64,000 nucleotides of DNA from Silicimonas algicola (GCF_003148765.1 NZ_QGGV01000001.1:738001-802000); one strand, 5' to 3'; numbered from the stretch's first letter, positions 42,617 to 51,719 are shown. A program made the numbers and translations. The notes: generated from the sequence alone by a model not told the origin.

Positions 42617-44173
42617 TCAGAACCCATGCCTGGTCAGTTCCTTCGCGATGCGTGCGCGGGACGTCGAGTGGCGGGTTGGGAAGGCCGCGAAGTAATCGGC
42701 CGCGCTCGCGTCCGTCTTGCTCCGAAGAATATCCTGACGCAGATGCTCCGCGCGCTGTTGCCGTCCGGCCAGCCCGTTGGCAGCAAGAGCGATCATCCCG
42801 ATCAGGTAATGCGCGCCGGGCTGCGTCGCTGCCCGGTCTCCCCAGTCGGCAGCGGTCTCGTAGTCCTCCTGCTGCATCAGCAACTGTGCCCGGACGCCGT
42901 ATATGCCGTAGAGCAGCGGATCGAGAGGGCTGAGGCGCAGCGACGTGTCGAGCGCCCCAGTCGTAGCGTCAGCGTTGCCCGTCAGCATCGCGGTGAAGGC
43001 CGAAGCGTAGAAACCCTGGGCGTAGTTCGGATTGAGGGTTGTCGCCCTCGATAGCCAGTGCGCAGCAATCTCCGGCTGGTCGGTCAGCCAGAACGATCTG
43101 CCCATGGTGAAGTTCGCGAACGGGTCGAGCGCGTCCAGTTCCAGCGCGCGTTCCGCGTGTTGCCGGGCGAGACGCGCCGCCGCGGATGTTTCGGGATCGA
43201 GGCGCAGGAACGCGGTCAGGAAGCTGGTGAAGGACAGACCCGCATGCGCGCGGGCGAAGTGCGGTTCGGCTGCGACGGCGCGTTCGAAACACGCCCGCGC
43301 GACCGCCGTGTCGGTTGCGGTGAAACGGTAGAGATGCCGCAAACCGACATGGTAGTTGGCCCAGGCATCGCGATTTTCAAACGTGCTCCGTTGAGCAATG
43401 CGGGCCTCGTTGAACGGTATATGCATCTCGAGCGCCGCAATGAGCTGGGCGACGATCCGCGATCTGAGGTCGTCTATCGCGTCGAGCGGCGAGACGAGGT
43501 GGTCGGCCCAGAGCACCTGCCGCGATCCGGCCTCCAGCAGCTCGAGGCTCACCGCGGCCCCGCCGCCGCGGCTCTCGATGATTCCGCTCAGAATGTAGCG
43601 CGCCGACAGGGCTTCCGCGACCAGAGCGAGATTGGCCTCACCGATGCCGAAGCGGAACGAGGAACCACGCGCAATCACGGCGAGCCAACGGAGCCGGGAC
43701 ATCGCTTCGATGATCTCGTGAGGGATCGCCTCGGCGAGCACCTCGAGGTCCGGATCTGCGCCAAGCTGCCTGAGAGGCAGAATTGCAATCGATGGCATTC
43801 CTGGAAGGTGATCGGAGACGGACGGCGCCGCTGAGGCTGCGTCCGCGCGCGCCGGTGTCTTCTCCGTTACCGCCGCAATGAAACGAAATCCTCTTCCATG
43901 AACCGTCTGGATCATCTCCTGACGCGCACCGTCGTCGCCGAGGGCCTGACGCGCCGAACGGATACGGCTCGAGATGCTGGCGTCCGAAACGGCCTTTCCC
44001 TGCCAGACTGCCTCCACGACCTCGTCCTTTGAGACCATGCGGTCACGGTTCTTGACGAGGTGAATCAACAGGACAAGCACCTGCGGCTCGAGCGCAACGG
44101 CGACGCCGCGGCGGACCAGCTGGAACCGCTCCGCGTCGAGATGAAACTCTCCAAAAGTCCAGTCCATACGCAT
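42617..44173 (-). CDS. OmpR/CadC-type winged-helix regulator with TPR effector domain
   Basis: Residues 5-105 are a Trans_reg_C winged helix (VSKDEVVEAVWQGKAVSDAS, then MIQTVHGRGFRFIAAV). Residues 128-250 resemble the TolB-like segment of CadC/adenylate-cyclase-linked regulators (PSIAILPLRQLGADPDLEVL), and residues 265-500 are TPR-like repeats. No membrane helix is seen between the parts, so it is cytoplasmic. It is divergent from the cupin/cysteine-synthase-like/decarboxylase operon with 131 bases between starts and is its likely regulator. Confidence 0.85.
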   Translation of the reverse strand: MRMDWTFGEFHLDAERFQLVRRGVAVALEPQVLVLLIHLVKNRDRMVSKDEVVEAVWQGKAVSDASISSRIRSARQALGDDGARQEMIQTVHGRGFRFIAAVTEKTPARADAASAAPSVSDHLPGMPSIAILPLRQLGADPDLEVLAEAIPHEIIEAMSRLRWLAVIARGSSFRFGIGEANLALVAEALSARYILSGIIESRGGGAAVSLELLEAGSRQVLWADHLVSPLDAIDDLRSRIVAQLIAALEMHIPFNEARIAQRSTFENRDAWANYHVGLRHLYRFTATDTAVARACFERAVAAEPHFARAHAGLSFTSFLTAFLRLDPETSAAARLARQHAERALELDALDPFANFTMGRSFWLTDQPEIAAHWLSRATTLNPNYAQGFYASAFTAMLTGNADATTGALDTSLRLSPLDPLLYGIYGVRAQLLMQQEDYETAADWGDRAATQPGAHYLIGMIALAANGLAGRQQRAEHLRQDILRSKTDASAADYFAAFPTRHSTSRARIAKELTRHGF

Positions 44174-44304
44174 GAATACAAGAAAATTGCGGCGTTCTAC
44201 AGGAGTTCTTCAGGGTCTCATCAAGCGCGGGGCGCAACAGTCGGTAACCTTGACCTCAGTGGGCGGATATCTCCCGCCAGCAGTCAGAGAGGGAGAGAAG
44301 AGAC

Positions 44305-44673
44305 ATGCCGCAAGCAGCAATCGAAACCCGCCGGTTCGAGACGCCGGATCAACGCCTCGATATGAAAGATCGGGGCGGTATCTCCATCCTCCAGATGGCG
44401 GATGGCAGCACCGGGATGCACGCCATTTTCGAGAAGGGCTGGACCTGGGAGGTCGACGAGAAGCCCTTGCTCGGATCGCCCGATTCCTGCCCGATGCGCC
44501 ACACGGGTTACTGCATGTCAGGAACGCTCGTGGTGCGAATGCTCGAGTCGGGCGTCGAGACGACGATCGTCAAGGGCGACTTCTTCGAGATACCGCCCGG
44601 TCATGACGCCTACGTGGATGGGGACGAGCGGGTCGAACTGATCCTCTTCGCCCCACCCGATCATCAGCACTGA
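44305..44673 (+). CDS. Cupin-domain protein, first gene of an amino-acid operon
   Basis: The 122-residue single-domain cupin shows CPMRHTGYCMSGTLVVRMLE and DFFEIPPGHDAYVDGDERVE, the two cupin motifs, though with fewer His than classical dioxygenases (His in RHTG and PGHD). GGGAGAGAAGAG lies just upstream of the ATG. It is followed after 58 bases by a cysteine-synthase-like gene. It could be a sulfur-amino-acid dioxygenase or a ligand-binding accessory; sequence does not decide. Confidence 0.8.
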   Translation: MPQAAIETRRFETPDQRLDMKDRGGISILQMADGSTGMHAIFEKGWTWEVDEKPLLGSPDSCPMRHTGYCMSGTLVVRMLESGVETTIVKGDFFEIPPGHDAYVDGDERVELILFAPPDHQH

Positions 44674-44731
44674 TCCGGCACGGGTGCCGTGACAGCCTGC
44701 CGACAACCCTGAACAGAACCGGAGAATGGCC

Positions 44732-45811
44732 ATGGATGCCATGACAGCGCACACCACCACGGGCCGCGGCCGTCTTTACGCCAGCCTGCTCGACACGATC
44801 GGCAATACACCCGCGATCAGGATCAACCGCATCGCACCGAAGGGCGTGGAGCTTTACGTCAAGGCCGAGTTCTTCAACCCGGCCGGGTCGGTGAAGGATC
44901 GGCTGGCGCTAAGCATCATCGAGGAAGCCGAACGGAATGGCAGCCTGCGACCCGGCCAGACGGTTGTCGAAGCGACGTCGGGCAATACCGGGATCGGGCT
45001 CGCCATGGTCTGCGCGGCAAAGGGCTATCCCCTGGTGGTGACTATGGCCGACAGCTTTTCGGTCGAGCGACGCAAGCTGATGCGGATGATGGGCGCGAAA
45101 GTCGTTCTCACGCCAAGGGCTGAAAAGGGACTGGGCATGTATCGCAAGGCAGTAGAGCTGGCCGAGGCGAACGGCTGGTTCCTCGCCCGGCAATTCGAGA
45201 CCGACGCCAACGCCAGAATTCACGAAACGACCACGGCGCAAGAGATCCTCGCCGATTTCAGGGGCCATCGCCTCGACTACTGGGTCACCGGCTATGGGAC
45301 CGGCGGGACTGTGACAGGCGTGGCCCGCGTGCTTCGCCGTGAGCGCCCCGAGACGAAGATCGTGCTGTCCGAACCCGCAAACGCCCAGCTCCTCGGCAGC
45401 GGTCATGTCCAGGCGCGGAATGCGGATCACTCGCCCGCCGAAAGCCACCCGGCCTTCGAGCCGCATCCGATTCAGGGCTGGACGCCGGACTTCATTCCGT
45501 ACGTGCTTCAGGAAGCGGTGGACGACCGGCTCTACGACGAGCTGGTTCCCATTGCCGGCCCGGATGGCATGGCCTGGGCGCGGCAACTGGCGCGATCCGA
45601 GGGCATCCTCACTGGCGTCTCCGGTGGATCGACCTTCGCCGTCGCCATGAAGATCGCCGAGCGGGCGGACGCCGGCACGGTGATCCTGTGCATGCTGCCC
45701 GACACCGGCGAACGCTACATGTCCACACCGCTCTTCGAGGCAATTCCCGAAGAGATGACCGAGGAAGAGGTCGGTCTGTCCCGTTCGACACCCGGTTACC
45801 GGTTGGTGTGA
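44732..45811 (+). CDS. PLP-dependent cysteine synthase / cystathionine beta-synthase-like enzyme
   Basis: The 359-residue protein has the PLP lysine in NPAGSVKDRLA (Lys55), phosphate loop TSGNTGIGLA (82-91) and second glycine loop GYGTGGTVTG, as in O-acetylserine sulfhydrylases. Unlike typical CysK of 305-330 residues, it has an insert around LGSGHVQARNADHSPAESHP before IQGWTPDFIP. The ATG at 44732 has GGAG seven bases upstream, favouring it over the ATG at 44726. It may make cysteine, cysteate or a related beta-substituted alanine. The decarboxylase gene follows after three bases. Confidence 0.87.
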   Translation: MDAMTAHTTTGRGRLYASLLDTIGNTPAIRINRIAPKGVELYVKAEFFNPAGSVKDRLALSIIEEAERNGSLRPGQTVVEATSGNTGIGLAMVCAAKGYPLVVTMADSFSVERRKLMRMMGAKVVLTPRAEKGLGMYRKAVELAEANGWFLARQFETDANARIHETTTAQEILADFRGHRLDYWVTGYGTGGTVTGVARVLRRERPETKIVLSEPANAQLLGSGHVQARNADHSPAESHPAFEPHPIQGWTPDFIPYVLQEAVDDRLYDELVPIAGPDGMAWARQLARSEGILTGVSGGSTFAVAMKIAERADAGTVILCMLPDTGERYMSTPLFEAIPEEMTEEEVGLSRSTPGYRLV

Positions 45812-45814
45812 GCC

Positions 45815-47275
45815 ATGCCGGACTCGACGGAAACGCTTGATCCATCGGATTGGGACGCCCACCGCGCCGTTGCGCACCAGATGGTGGATGATGCCGTCGA
45901 CTATGTTCGGGACGTCCGTTCTCGGCCCGTCTGGCAGGACATGCCGCAGGACGTGCGCGCGCGATTTCGCGACGGGGTTCCCGAGAAAGGCCAGCCGCTG
46001 CAAGAGGTTTACCGCCAGGTCGTCGCGGACGTTCTGCCTTACCCGATGGGCAACATCCATCCGCGGTTCTGGATGTGGTTCATGGGGGCGAGCAACTTCA
46101 CCGGAGCGCTCGGCGATTTTCTCGCCGCCATCCTGGGCTCCAATCTCGGTGGCGGCGACCATTCGGCGGCCGAGATCGACAAGCAGGTCGTGTGCTGGAT
46201 GAAGGAGATGGTGGGCTATCCGGAGTCGGCCAGCGGGACTCTGGTTTCGGGCGGCTCGATGGCAAATCTCATTGGCCTGACGGTTGCGCGAAACCGGATG
46301 TCGGGCATCGACCTGAGAGAACTGGGTGTCGGCGGGATGACGGCAGCCATGCGGTTCTACGGGTCCGATCAACTCCATTCCTGTCATCGGATCGCGGTCG
46401 AAGCGATGGGGCTGGGGAACCGGGCGCTGCGTCGCGTGCCGTCCGACGCGGCATGTCAGATGAACCTCTCCGCGCTGCGCACGGCAATAGCCGAGGACCG
46501 GGCATCCGGCCTTCACCCGGCCGCCGTCATCGCGACGGCGGGAACGGTGAACACGGGCGCCATCGATGACCTTGAGGCCATTGCCGATCTCTGCACCGCG
46601 GAAGGCCTCTGGATGCATGTCGACGGCTGCATCGGCGCGCTTCTGGCCATCGCGCCGGAAGGACGTGCGCTGGTGCGCGGGATCGAGCGCGCGGACTCCA
46701 TCGCTCTCGATCCGCACAAATGGCTGCATGCGCCGTTCGAGGTCGGCTGCGCGCTGGTGCGGGACGCCGAGGCGCATCTCGCCACCTTCTCCGTCACGCC
46801 GGAATATCTTGAAGCCGCGCCGAGGGGCATTGCCTCGGGCGCCTGGCTGCACGATTTCGGGCTCCAGACATCCCGTGGCTTTCGCGCGCTCAAGGTCTGG
46901 ATGGCGCTGAAGGAACACGGACTCGAGAAGTTCGGGCGGCTCATCGATCAGGACCTCGCCCATGCACGCCATCTTTCGAAACGGATCGCGGCCACGCCGA
47001 ACCTGACGCTGTGTGCTCCGACTGTCATCAACATCGTCTGCTTCCGCTACGATCCCGGCGGTCTGTCAGAGGACGCGCTCAAACGACTGAACATCGAGAT
47101 CATGGTGCGGATGCAGGAGTCTGGCATCGCCGCCGTGTCCGACACGACCGTGCAGGGCCGCCATAGCTTGCGCGCCGCCATCAACAATCACCGGACGACA
47201 CCGTCCGATCTGGACATTCTGGTCGAAGAGGTCGCGCGACTGGGCAAGGCACTGATCGACGATGGGGCAGGCTAA
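45815..47275 (+). CDS. Group II PLP-dependent amino-acid decarboxylase
   Basis: The 486-residue protein has the family pattern: IHPRFWMWFMGASNFTGALG, TLVSGGSMANLIGLTVARN, the cofactor Asp in MHVDGCIGALL, and the Schiff-base lysine in LDPHKWLHAPFEVG. Aromatic amino acids, glutamate, aspartate or cysteine sulfinate are known substrates of this group; substrate cannot be read directly. Coupling to a cysteine-synthase-like gene suggests a sulfur or other beta-substituted amino acid. Confidence 0.87.
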   Translation: MPDSTETLDPSDWDAHRAVAHQMVDDAVDYVRDVRSRPVWQDMPQDVRARFRDGVPEKGQPLQEVYRQVVADVLPYPMGNIHPRFWMWFMGASNFTGALGDFLAAILGSNLGGGDHSAAEIDKQVVCWMKEMVGYPESASGTLVSGGSMANLIGLTVARNRMSGIDLRELGVGGMTAAMRFYGSDQLHSCHRIAVEAMGLGNRALRRVPSDAACQMNLSALRTAIAEDRASGLHPAAVIATAGTVNTGAIDDLEAIADLCTAEGLWMHVDGCIGALLAIAPEGRALVRGIERADSIALDPHKWLHAPFEVGCALVRDAEAHLATFSVTPEYLEAAPRGIASGAWLHDFGLQTSRGFRALKVWMALKEHGLEKFGRLIDQDLAHARHLSKRIAATPNLTLCAPTVINIVCFRYDPGGLSEDALKRLNIEIMVRMQESGIAAVSDTTVQGRHSLRAAINNHRTTPSDLDILVEEVARLGKALIDDGAG

Positions 47276-47429
47276 CGCACCTTTGCGAGGGCAGGGGCGC
47301 TCCCGCCCACCTTCTTCCAGGTGGAAAGGCAGGGATCGCCCAGGTTGCCAGCGTCCTTCAAGAGAGAGCACGTTGCCAGACCATCCTCCGGCTCGCCTCG
47401 TCGCAGAATGCGCCGGTTCGCGTGGAGGC

Positions 47430-47876
47430 TCAGCGGGCGTCGTCCATCCTGTGAAGCTTCTCGACACGGCGGCGGAAATCTTCGTCGGTCGAGAACTCGG
47501 CCTTCAGATACGCTTCCACCAGGTCGTGGGCGAGCCAGGGGCCGACGATCTGGGCTCCGATGCACATGACGTTGACGTCGTCATGCTCGACCGATTGATG
47601 GGCCGAGTGGATGTCGTGACAGACAGCGGCCCGGATGCCCTTGACCTTGTTGGCGGCGATCGAGGCGCCGACCCCGGTCCCGCAGACCAGCATCCCGCGC
47701 TCTGCCTTGCCAGCCGTCACCGCCTGCGTGACCTTCTGGGCGATGTCGGGAAAATCGACGGGCTTGTCGTCGAAGCTGCCGACGTCCTCGACCTCGTGGC
47801 CGAGGTCCTGAATGTGCTTGATGACGGATGCCTTGAGGGGGAACCCGGCGTGGTCTGATCCGACGACGATGCGCAT
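47430..47876 (-). CDS. rpiB: RpiB/LacA/LacB-family sugar-phosphate isomerase
   Basis: The 148-residue protein begins MRIVVGSDHAGFPLK and has the active-site RGMLVCGTGVGASIAANKVK (Cys) and CIGAQIVGPWLAHDLVEAYL. It converts aldose and ketose phosphates; members act on ribose-5-P, allose-6-P or tetrose-4-P. It lies 15 bases after the TRAP permease gene dctM and closes the gntR-dctPQM operon, so it should act on the product of the imported substrate. Confidence 0.9.
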   Translation of the reverse strand: MRIVVGSDHAGFPLKASVIKHIQDLGHEVEDVGSFDDKPVDFPDIAQKVTQAVTAGKAERGMLVCGTGVGASIAANKVKGIRAAVCHDIHSAHQSVEHDDVNVMCIGAQIVGPWLAHDLVEAYLKAEFSTDEDFRRRVEKLHRMDDAR

Positions 47877-47891
47877 AGAAACCTCTTTCGG

Positions 47892-49166
47892 TTAGCGGAG
47901 CATTCTGGGAAGCCAAAGGACGAGATCGTCCGCGAAGGTGATGATGCCGAGCGTCACGAGCAGCGGCACATAGAAGGGCAGAAGGGCGCGCAGAAGCTGT
48001 CTCAATGTGACGCCTGCAATCTGCGAGACGAGAAACAACGACAGGCCCATGGGCGGGGTCAGAAGTCCCAGCATGAGGTTGAAGATCACGACGATGCCAA
48101 GATGCACAGGGTCTATTCCTGCAGCGACGAGTGGCGGCGCGATGACCGGGACGACGAGGAGGGTCGCCGTCGTGGAATCCAGGAACATACCTGCGATGAA
48201 GAAGATCAGGTTGGCGATCAGGAGAAGAACCATCGGATCGCTCGAGAACTGCAGGATGAACTTCGAGAAGTCCTGCGGGATCTGCTCGACCGCCAGGATC
48301 CAGCCGAAGAGCGAGGCGACCGCGACAATCACGAGAATGGCGCTGGTGGACCTCAGCGTCATCAGCATCGCGTTCCAGAGATGGGCGAAGGTGAGCTCGC
48401 GGTAGATGAGGCCGCTGACCAGCAGGACGTACGCGGCCGTGACGGCTGCGGCTTCTGTCGGCGTGAAGAGACCCAGCATCATGCCCGAGATCATCAGGAC
48501 CGGCGCCATGAGAGCGGGAAGCGCGGGGAGCAGCGAAGCGCCCAGCTCACGCGCCGTGGGCCACCGCTCGGAACGTGGCATGTCGTGGAGGATCGCGATT
48601 ACAGCCGCGGTCGACATCAGGAGAACGATGCAGATCAGCGCCGGAACGATACCCGCAATCAGCAGCTGGATGATGGAAACGCTTGTCACCGACCCGTAGA
48701 CGATCAGCGGGATCGACGGCGGAAAGATCGGACCCACAACGGCGGAGGCGGCGGTGACCGCTGCCGAAAAGGGCGCAGCAAAGCCGCGCTTCTTCATGGC
48801 CTCGATTTCAATCCGCCCCAGGCCGCCCACGTCGGCCAGCGCGGCGCCGGACATCCCCGAGAATATGAGGCTCGAGAAGATGTTCACCTGGGCGAGCCCG
48901 CCGGGGATCCGTCCCACGAGGGTATCTGCGAACTTGAAGATTCGCTCGGTCACGCCCGCGAGGTTCATCAGGTTTCCGACGAAGATGAAGATCGGCACGG
49001 CGACGAGCGGGAAGCTGTCCAGCGCGTAGGTCACGCGCTGCGCGAGAAGGCCAAGCGGCAACCCTTCGATCAGGACGTATGCGATTGCCGGAAGCAGGAT
49101 CGCATAGACCACCGGAAAGCCCAGCATGAACAACGCCAGGAACGCGAGGATGATGGCGAAGCCCAT
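47892..49166 (-). CDS. dctM: TRAP transporter large permease
   Basis: The 424-residue DctM protein has about twelve to thirteen membrane segments and the family text GGLAQVNIFSSLIFSGMSGA, PSIPLIVYGSVT, LDSTTATLLVVPVIAPPLVA and GLLTPPMGLSLFLVSQIAG. It is the Na+- or H+-driven channel subunit. The start lies three bases after dctQ. Confidence 0.93.
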   Translation of the reverse strand: MGFAIILAFLALFMLGFPVVYAILLPAIAYVLIEGLPLGLLAQRVTYALDSFPLVAVPIFIFVGNLMNLAGVTERIFKFADTLVGRIPGGLAQVNIFSSLIFSGMSGAALADVGGLGRIEIEAMKKRGFAAPFSAAVTAASAVVGPIFPPSIPLIVYGSVTSVSIIQLLIAGIVPALICIVLLMSTAAVIAILHDMPRSERWPTARELGASLLPALPALMAPVLMISGMMLGLFTPTEAAAVTAAYVLLVSGLIYRELTFAHLWNAMLMTLRSTSAILVIVAVASLFGWILAVEQIPQDFSKFILQFSSDPMVLLLIANLIFFIAGMFLDSTTATLLVVPVIAPPLVAAGIDPVHLGIVVIFNLMLGLLTPPMGLSLFLVSQIAGVTLRQLLRALLPFYVPLLVTLGIITFADDLVLWLPRMLR

Positions 49167-49169
49167 CTC

Positions 49170-49631
49170 TCAGAGACTCACGGTCGTCTGCTTCTGCGGC
49201 GGCTTGCGGAAATGAAACAGATGCACTGCGGCGGCGCCGGCAAATCCCAGGAAGGTCGCGCCGAGGAAGATCCAGAAGGGGATCTTCAGGGTCGGAGTCG
49301 CGTTGTTGAGGTTAGACGAGATGTTCAGCGCCACCACCACAGCCACGAACGCACAGGCGATGACGGCGAGGATCGACGAAATGAGAAGGATCCCCCGTCC
49401 TGCCCGGTCCGGAAGGCTCTCTCGTATCTCTCCCATGACGATATTTTCGCCGGCGTCGACAACGAGGGGATAGGCGGCGAAGACGGTGCAGATCAGGAGG
49501 AACCTCGTCAATTCTTCCGCGCCCACGATCGGTGCGTTGAAGACGTCGCGCATGATGACCTGGACGCAGGGCACGGTCACAAGCGCGCCGAGGAGCAGGA
49601 CGCAGACCACCTCGAGAAGCTTTCTGAGCAT
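49170..49631 (-). CDS. dctQ: TRAP transporter small permease
   Basis: The 153-residue DctQ protein has four hydrophobic segments (LLEVVCVLLLGALVTVPCVQ, FLLICTVFAAYPLVV, GILLISSILAVIACAFVAVV, IPFWIFLGATFLGFAGAAAV) and the conserved RDVFNAPIVGAEEL. AGAGG lies just before the ATG at 49631, so the longer frame is rejected. A hairpin separates it from dctP. Confidence 0.9.
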   Translation of the reverse strand: MLRKLLEVVCVLLLGALVTVPCVQVIMRDVFNAPIVGAEELTRFLLICTVFAAYPLVVDAGENIVMGEIRESLPDRAGRGILLISSILAVIACAFVAVVVALNISSNLNNATPTLKIPFWIFLGATFLGFAGAAAVHLFHFRKPPQKQTTVSL

Positions 49632-49651
49632 CGATCCTCTCCCGGCGGGAA

Positions 49652-49673
49652 GGGCGGGCACGACAGCCCGCCC
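49652..49673 (-). terminator. Intercistronic hairpin between dctP and dctQ
   Basis: On the coding strand GGGCGGGC and GCCCGCCC pair around TGTCGT, nine bases after the dctP stop. No T run follows. It probably stabilises the dctP message or limits readthrough. Confidence 0.65.
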
Positions 49674-49682
49674 GTCCAATCC

Positions 49683-50672
49683 TTATTCGACCGCCATGAT
49701 CTGATCGATATACGGCGTGTATTCCGGGAAGTCGGTGTTGATCTGCGCAAGCACCTTCTCGCGGAAGGCGTCGAGGTCCAAGCCGTTCTCGACAGTCGTG
49801 AACGTCATGCCGTTCGCCTTCAGTTCCTCGATGAGCGCGCCCTCGCTTTCCTGGGCCCACTGCAGCGATTCCTCGGCTTTCTTGTCGAGAACGTTGGTTA
49901 TCGCGGTGCGGTGTTCTTCCGTCAGCTCCTGCCACACGTCCTCATTGATGAAGACGGCCAGAACGGACTGCATGTGACCGGTCATCGCGACGTGGCTTTG
50001 AACCTCGTAAAGCTTGTTTGCCGCGATCATCGTCAGCGGGTTTTCCTGGCCGACGACCAGCCCGGTCATCAGTGCGGTGGGAAGCTCCGACACCTCGACG
50101 GGCGTCGGTGTCGCGCCGAATCCGGTCACCATCGAAATCCACAGATCGAGGGGCACCGCGCGGAACGGCTTGCCGGCCATGTCGTCCGGCGACTTGATCT
50201 CGAAGTTGGACGAGATGTGGCGAGCGCCGCGGTAGATGCGGCCGATGATCCGCACTCCGCCTTCCTCGACCAGGCGCTCGTTGATCTCCTGGAGTGCCGG
50301 AGATGTTGCCGGGTTCGTCGCCGCGAGCGCCTGCGCCCCGTCGCGGTAGATGAACGGCGCGTTGAACACCGCGACGTCCGGCACGATCCTTGCCAGTGAT
50401 GCGAAGTCATGGTGACCCATCTGGATCGTCCCCATCCGGACGCCGTCGACCATTTCGGCCACGTTCCCCAACTGGCTGGCGGGGAAGACCTGAACCGTCA
50501 CTTCGCCGTTTGTCGCGGCCTCTATTTCGGCCGCGGCCTCCGTCGCGTAGCGCGTCTGGATATCGCCCTCGGCGCCGACGTGGGCATAGCGCAATTCCTG
50601 GGCAACAGACGGCACGGCCATGAGCGCGAACGCGGCCGCACCTAGAATGGCCTTCGGATTCAGTCTCAGCAT
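49683..50672 (-). CDS. dctP: TRAP transporter solute-binding protein (DctP family)
   Basis: A signal peptide (PKAILGAAAFALMAVPSVAQ) precedes a 329-residue DctP fold with LRYAHVGAEGDIQTRYATEA, VTVQVFPASQLGNVAEMVDG, the carboxylate-binding arginine region GKPFRAVPLDLWISMVTGFG and PTPVEVSELPTALMTGLVVG. The substrate is an organic or sugar acid, or possibly a polyol; rpiB in the operon argues for a carbohydrate. GGAGGA before paired ATGs favours the second, at 50672. Confidence 0.9.
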   Translation of the reverse strand: MLRLNPKAILGAAAFALMAVPSVAQELRYAHVGAEGDIQTRYATEAAAEIEAATNGEVTVQVFPASQLGNVAEMVDGVRMGTIQMGHHDFASLARIVPDVAVFNAPFIYRDGAQALAATNPATSPALQEINERLVEEGGVRIIGRIYRGARHISSNFEIKSPDDMAGKPFRAVPLDLWISMVTGFGATPTPVEVSELPTALMTGLVVGQENPLTMIAANKLYEVQSHVAMTGHMQSVLAVFINEDVWQELTEEHRTAITNVLDKKAEESLQWAQESEGALIEELKANGMTFTTVENGLDLDAFREKVLAQINTDFPEYTPYIDQIMAVE

Positions 50673-50706
50673 TTTCATTCCTCCCTTGGTGATTTTTTCT
50701 GCGAAC

Positions 50707-51438
50707 TCAGTCTGACTTGCGGCGATACTCGTCGATGAGGCTTTTCCGGCGAAGCTCATCGCCGATGGCGAAGTGGTCGCGGAGCCTGCGGTCCGCTTCA
50801 TCCGGATCCTTGCCGACGATGGCCAGGAACACCTCGCGGTGAGCGTCGACCAGGTCCCCGATGATCTCGCGCGACCTGTAGGTCGTCTTCCGCCGCTCGA
50901 CGTGGCTTTCCCTCAGAAGGCTCGACAGTGCGGCATAGAGGGTGGTCAGCGAGCGGCTGTGGCTCGCCTCCACCAGCGCCTGGTGGAACATGAAGTCGGC
51001 GTTCCCGCCCTTTTCAGGGTCATCGAGGGTTTCCATCAGGACTTCGAGCCACTTGCGCATTTCGGCAAGGTCCTGGTCCGTTGCGCGCCCGCAGGCCAGG
51101 CGAATGGCCTGGCATTCGATTGCGATGCGCGCCTGCATCACGTCGCCCAGAACGTCCTGTTCCTGTGACAGGCAGAAGGTGAAGAAGTCCGTCAGGACAC
51201 CGAAATCGGCCTTGCCGATATACGTGCCGCTGCCTTGCCGCGTCTTCAGAAGGCCGAGCATGGTCAGCGACTTCAGCACCTCTCTCAGAAGCGGGCGTCC
51301 GACCCCGAGTTTCAGAGCCAGGTCGCGCTCGGGCGGAATGCGGTCCCCGACCCGCAGGCTTCCCGATATCAACTCCGACCGGAAGTAGCCGATGACACGG
51401 TCCGAAGGGCTGCCTTCGGGACGCAATGCGACGTTCAT
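50707..51438 (-). CDS. GntR/FadR-subfamily (FCD) transcriptional regulator of the TRAP operon
   Basis: The 243-residue protein has a GntR winged helix (residues 12-75, RIPPERDLALKLGVGRPLLR) and an FCD all-helical effector domain with ARIAIECQAIRLACGR, FMFHQALVEASHSRSL and AHREVFLAIVGKDPDEADR; the His and Asp residues there usually hold a metal near the ligand. It is the first gene of the gntR-dctPQM-rpiB operon and probably represses it through the dyads upstream. Confidence 0.9.
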   Translation of the reverse strand: MNVALRPEGSPSDRVIGYFRSELISGSLRVGDRIPPERDLALKLGVGRPLLREVLKSLTMLGLLKTRQGSGTYIGKADFGVLTDFFTFCLSQEQDVLGDVMQARIAIECQAIRLACGRATDQDLAEMRKWLEVLMETLDDPEKGGNADFMFHQALVEASHSRSLTTLYAALSSLLRESHVERRKTTYRSREIIGDLVDAHREVFLAIVGKDPDEADRRLRDHFAIGDELRRKSLIDEYRRKSD

Positions 51439-51439
51439 G

Positions 51440-51530
51440 TGGTCTTGCCAATCTAGTTTCAGGCTTCAAGAATCGAGAGTAGATGCCGGAATATTCCCCT
51501 GCAAGTTCGAAGAAAATTGGTAAGACCAAT
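51440..51530 (-). promoter_or_regulatory. Paired GntR-type operators upstream of the TRAP operon
   Basis: ATTGGTAAGACCAAT (51516-51530) is a perfect dyad with six-base arms and fits the FadR-type TGGT-N3-ACCA pattern. A second site, read on the gene strand as ATTGGCAAGACCA, lies at 51440-51452 directly before the gntR start. The two are about 76 bases, or seven helical turns, apart, so looping and autoregulation are plausible. The rest of the gap up to 51719 shows nothing else. Confidence 0.7.
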
Positions 51531-51719
51531 ACCGTTTGCTGCAGGAGGAGACGCTCGGCTTCCACAGCCAGTTAGACTGGCTGCACCTCCTCCGGAGTTG
51601 GGGAATCTCTTTCAGCAAGCGGAAGTCTGTCGCGCGACAGGACGCTGCGGCAGCAGTCGCGGCTGTGACGGCGCAGACTTGCGCGGCATCGTTCCGGATG
51701 CCGGCCGCCCGTCGGCGGT

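Noticed and set aside
48102-50399. 765-residue forward frame opposite dctM, dctQ and dctP
   Set aside because: It covers three supported genes on the other strand, has shadow composition (Arg, Asp, Glu, His), and lacks a ribosome site.
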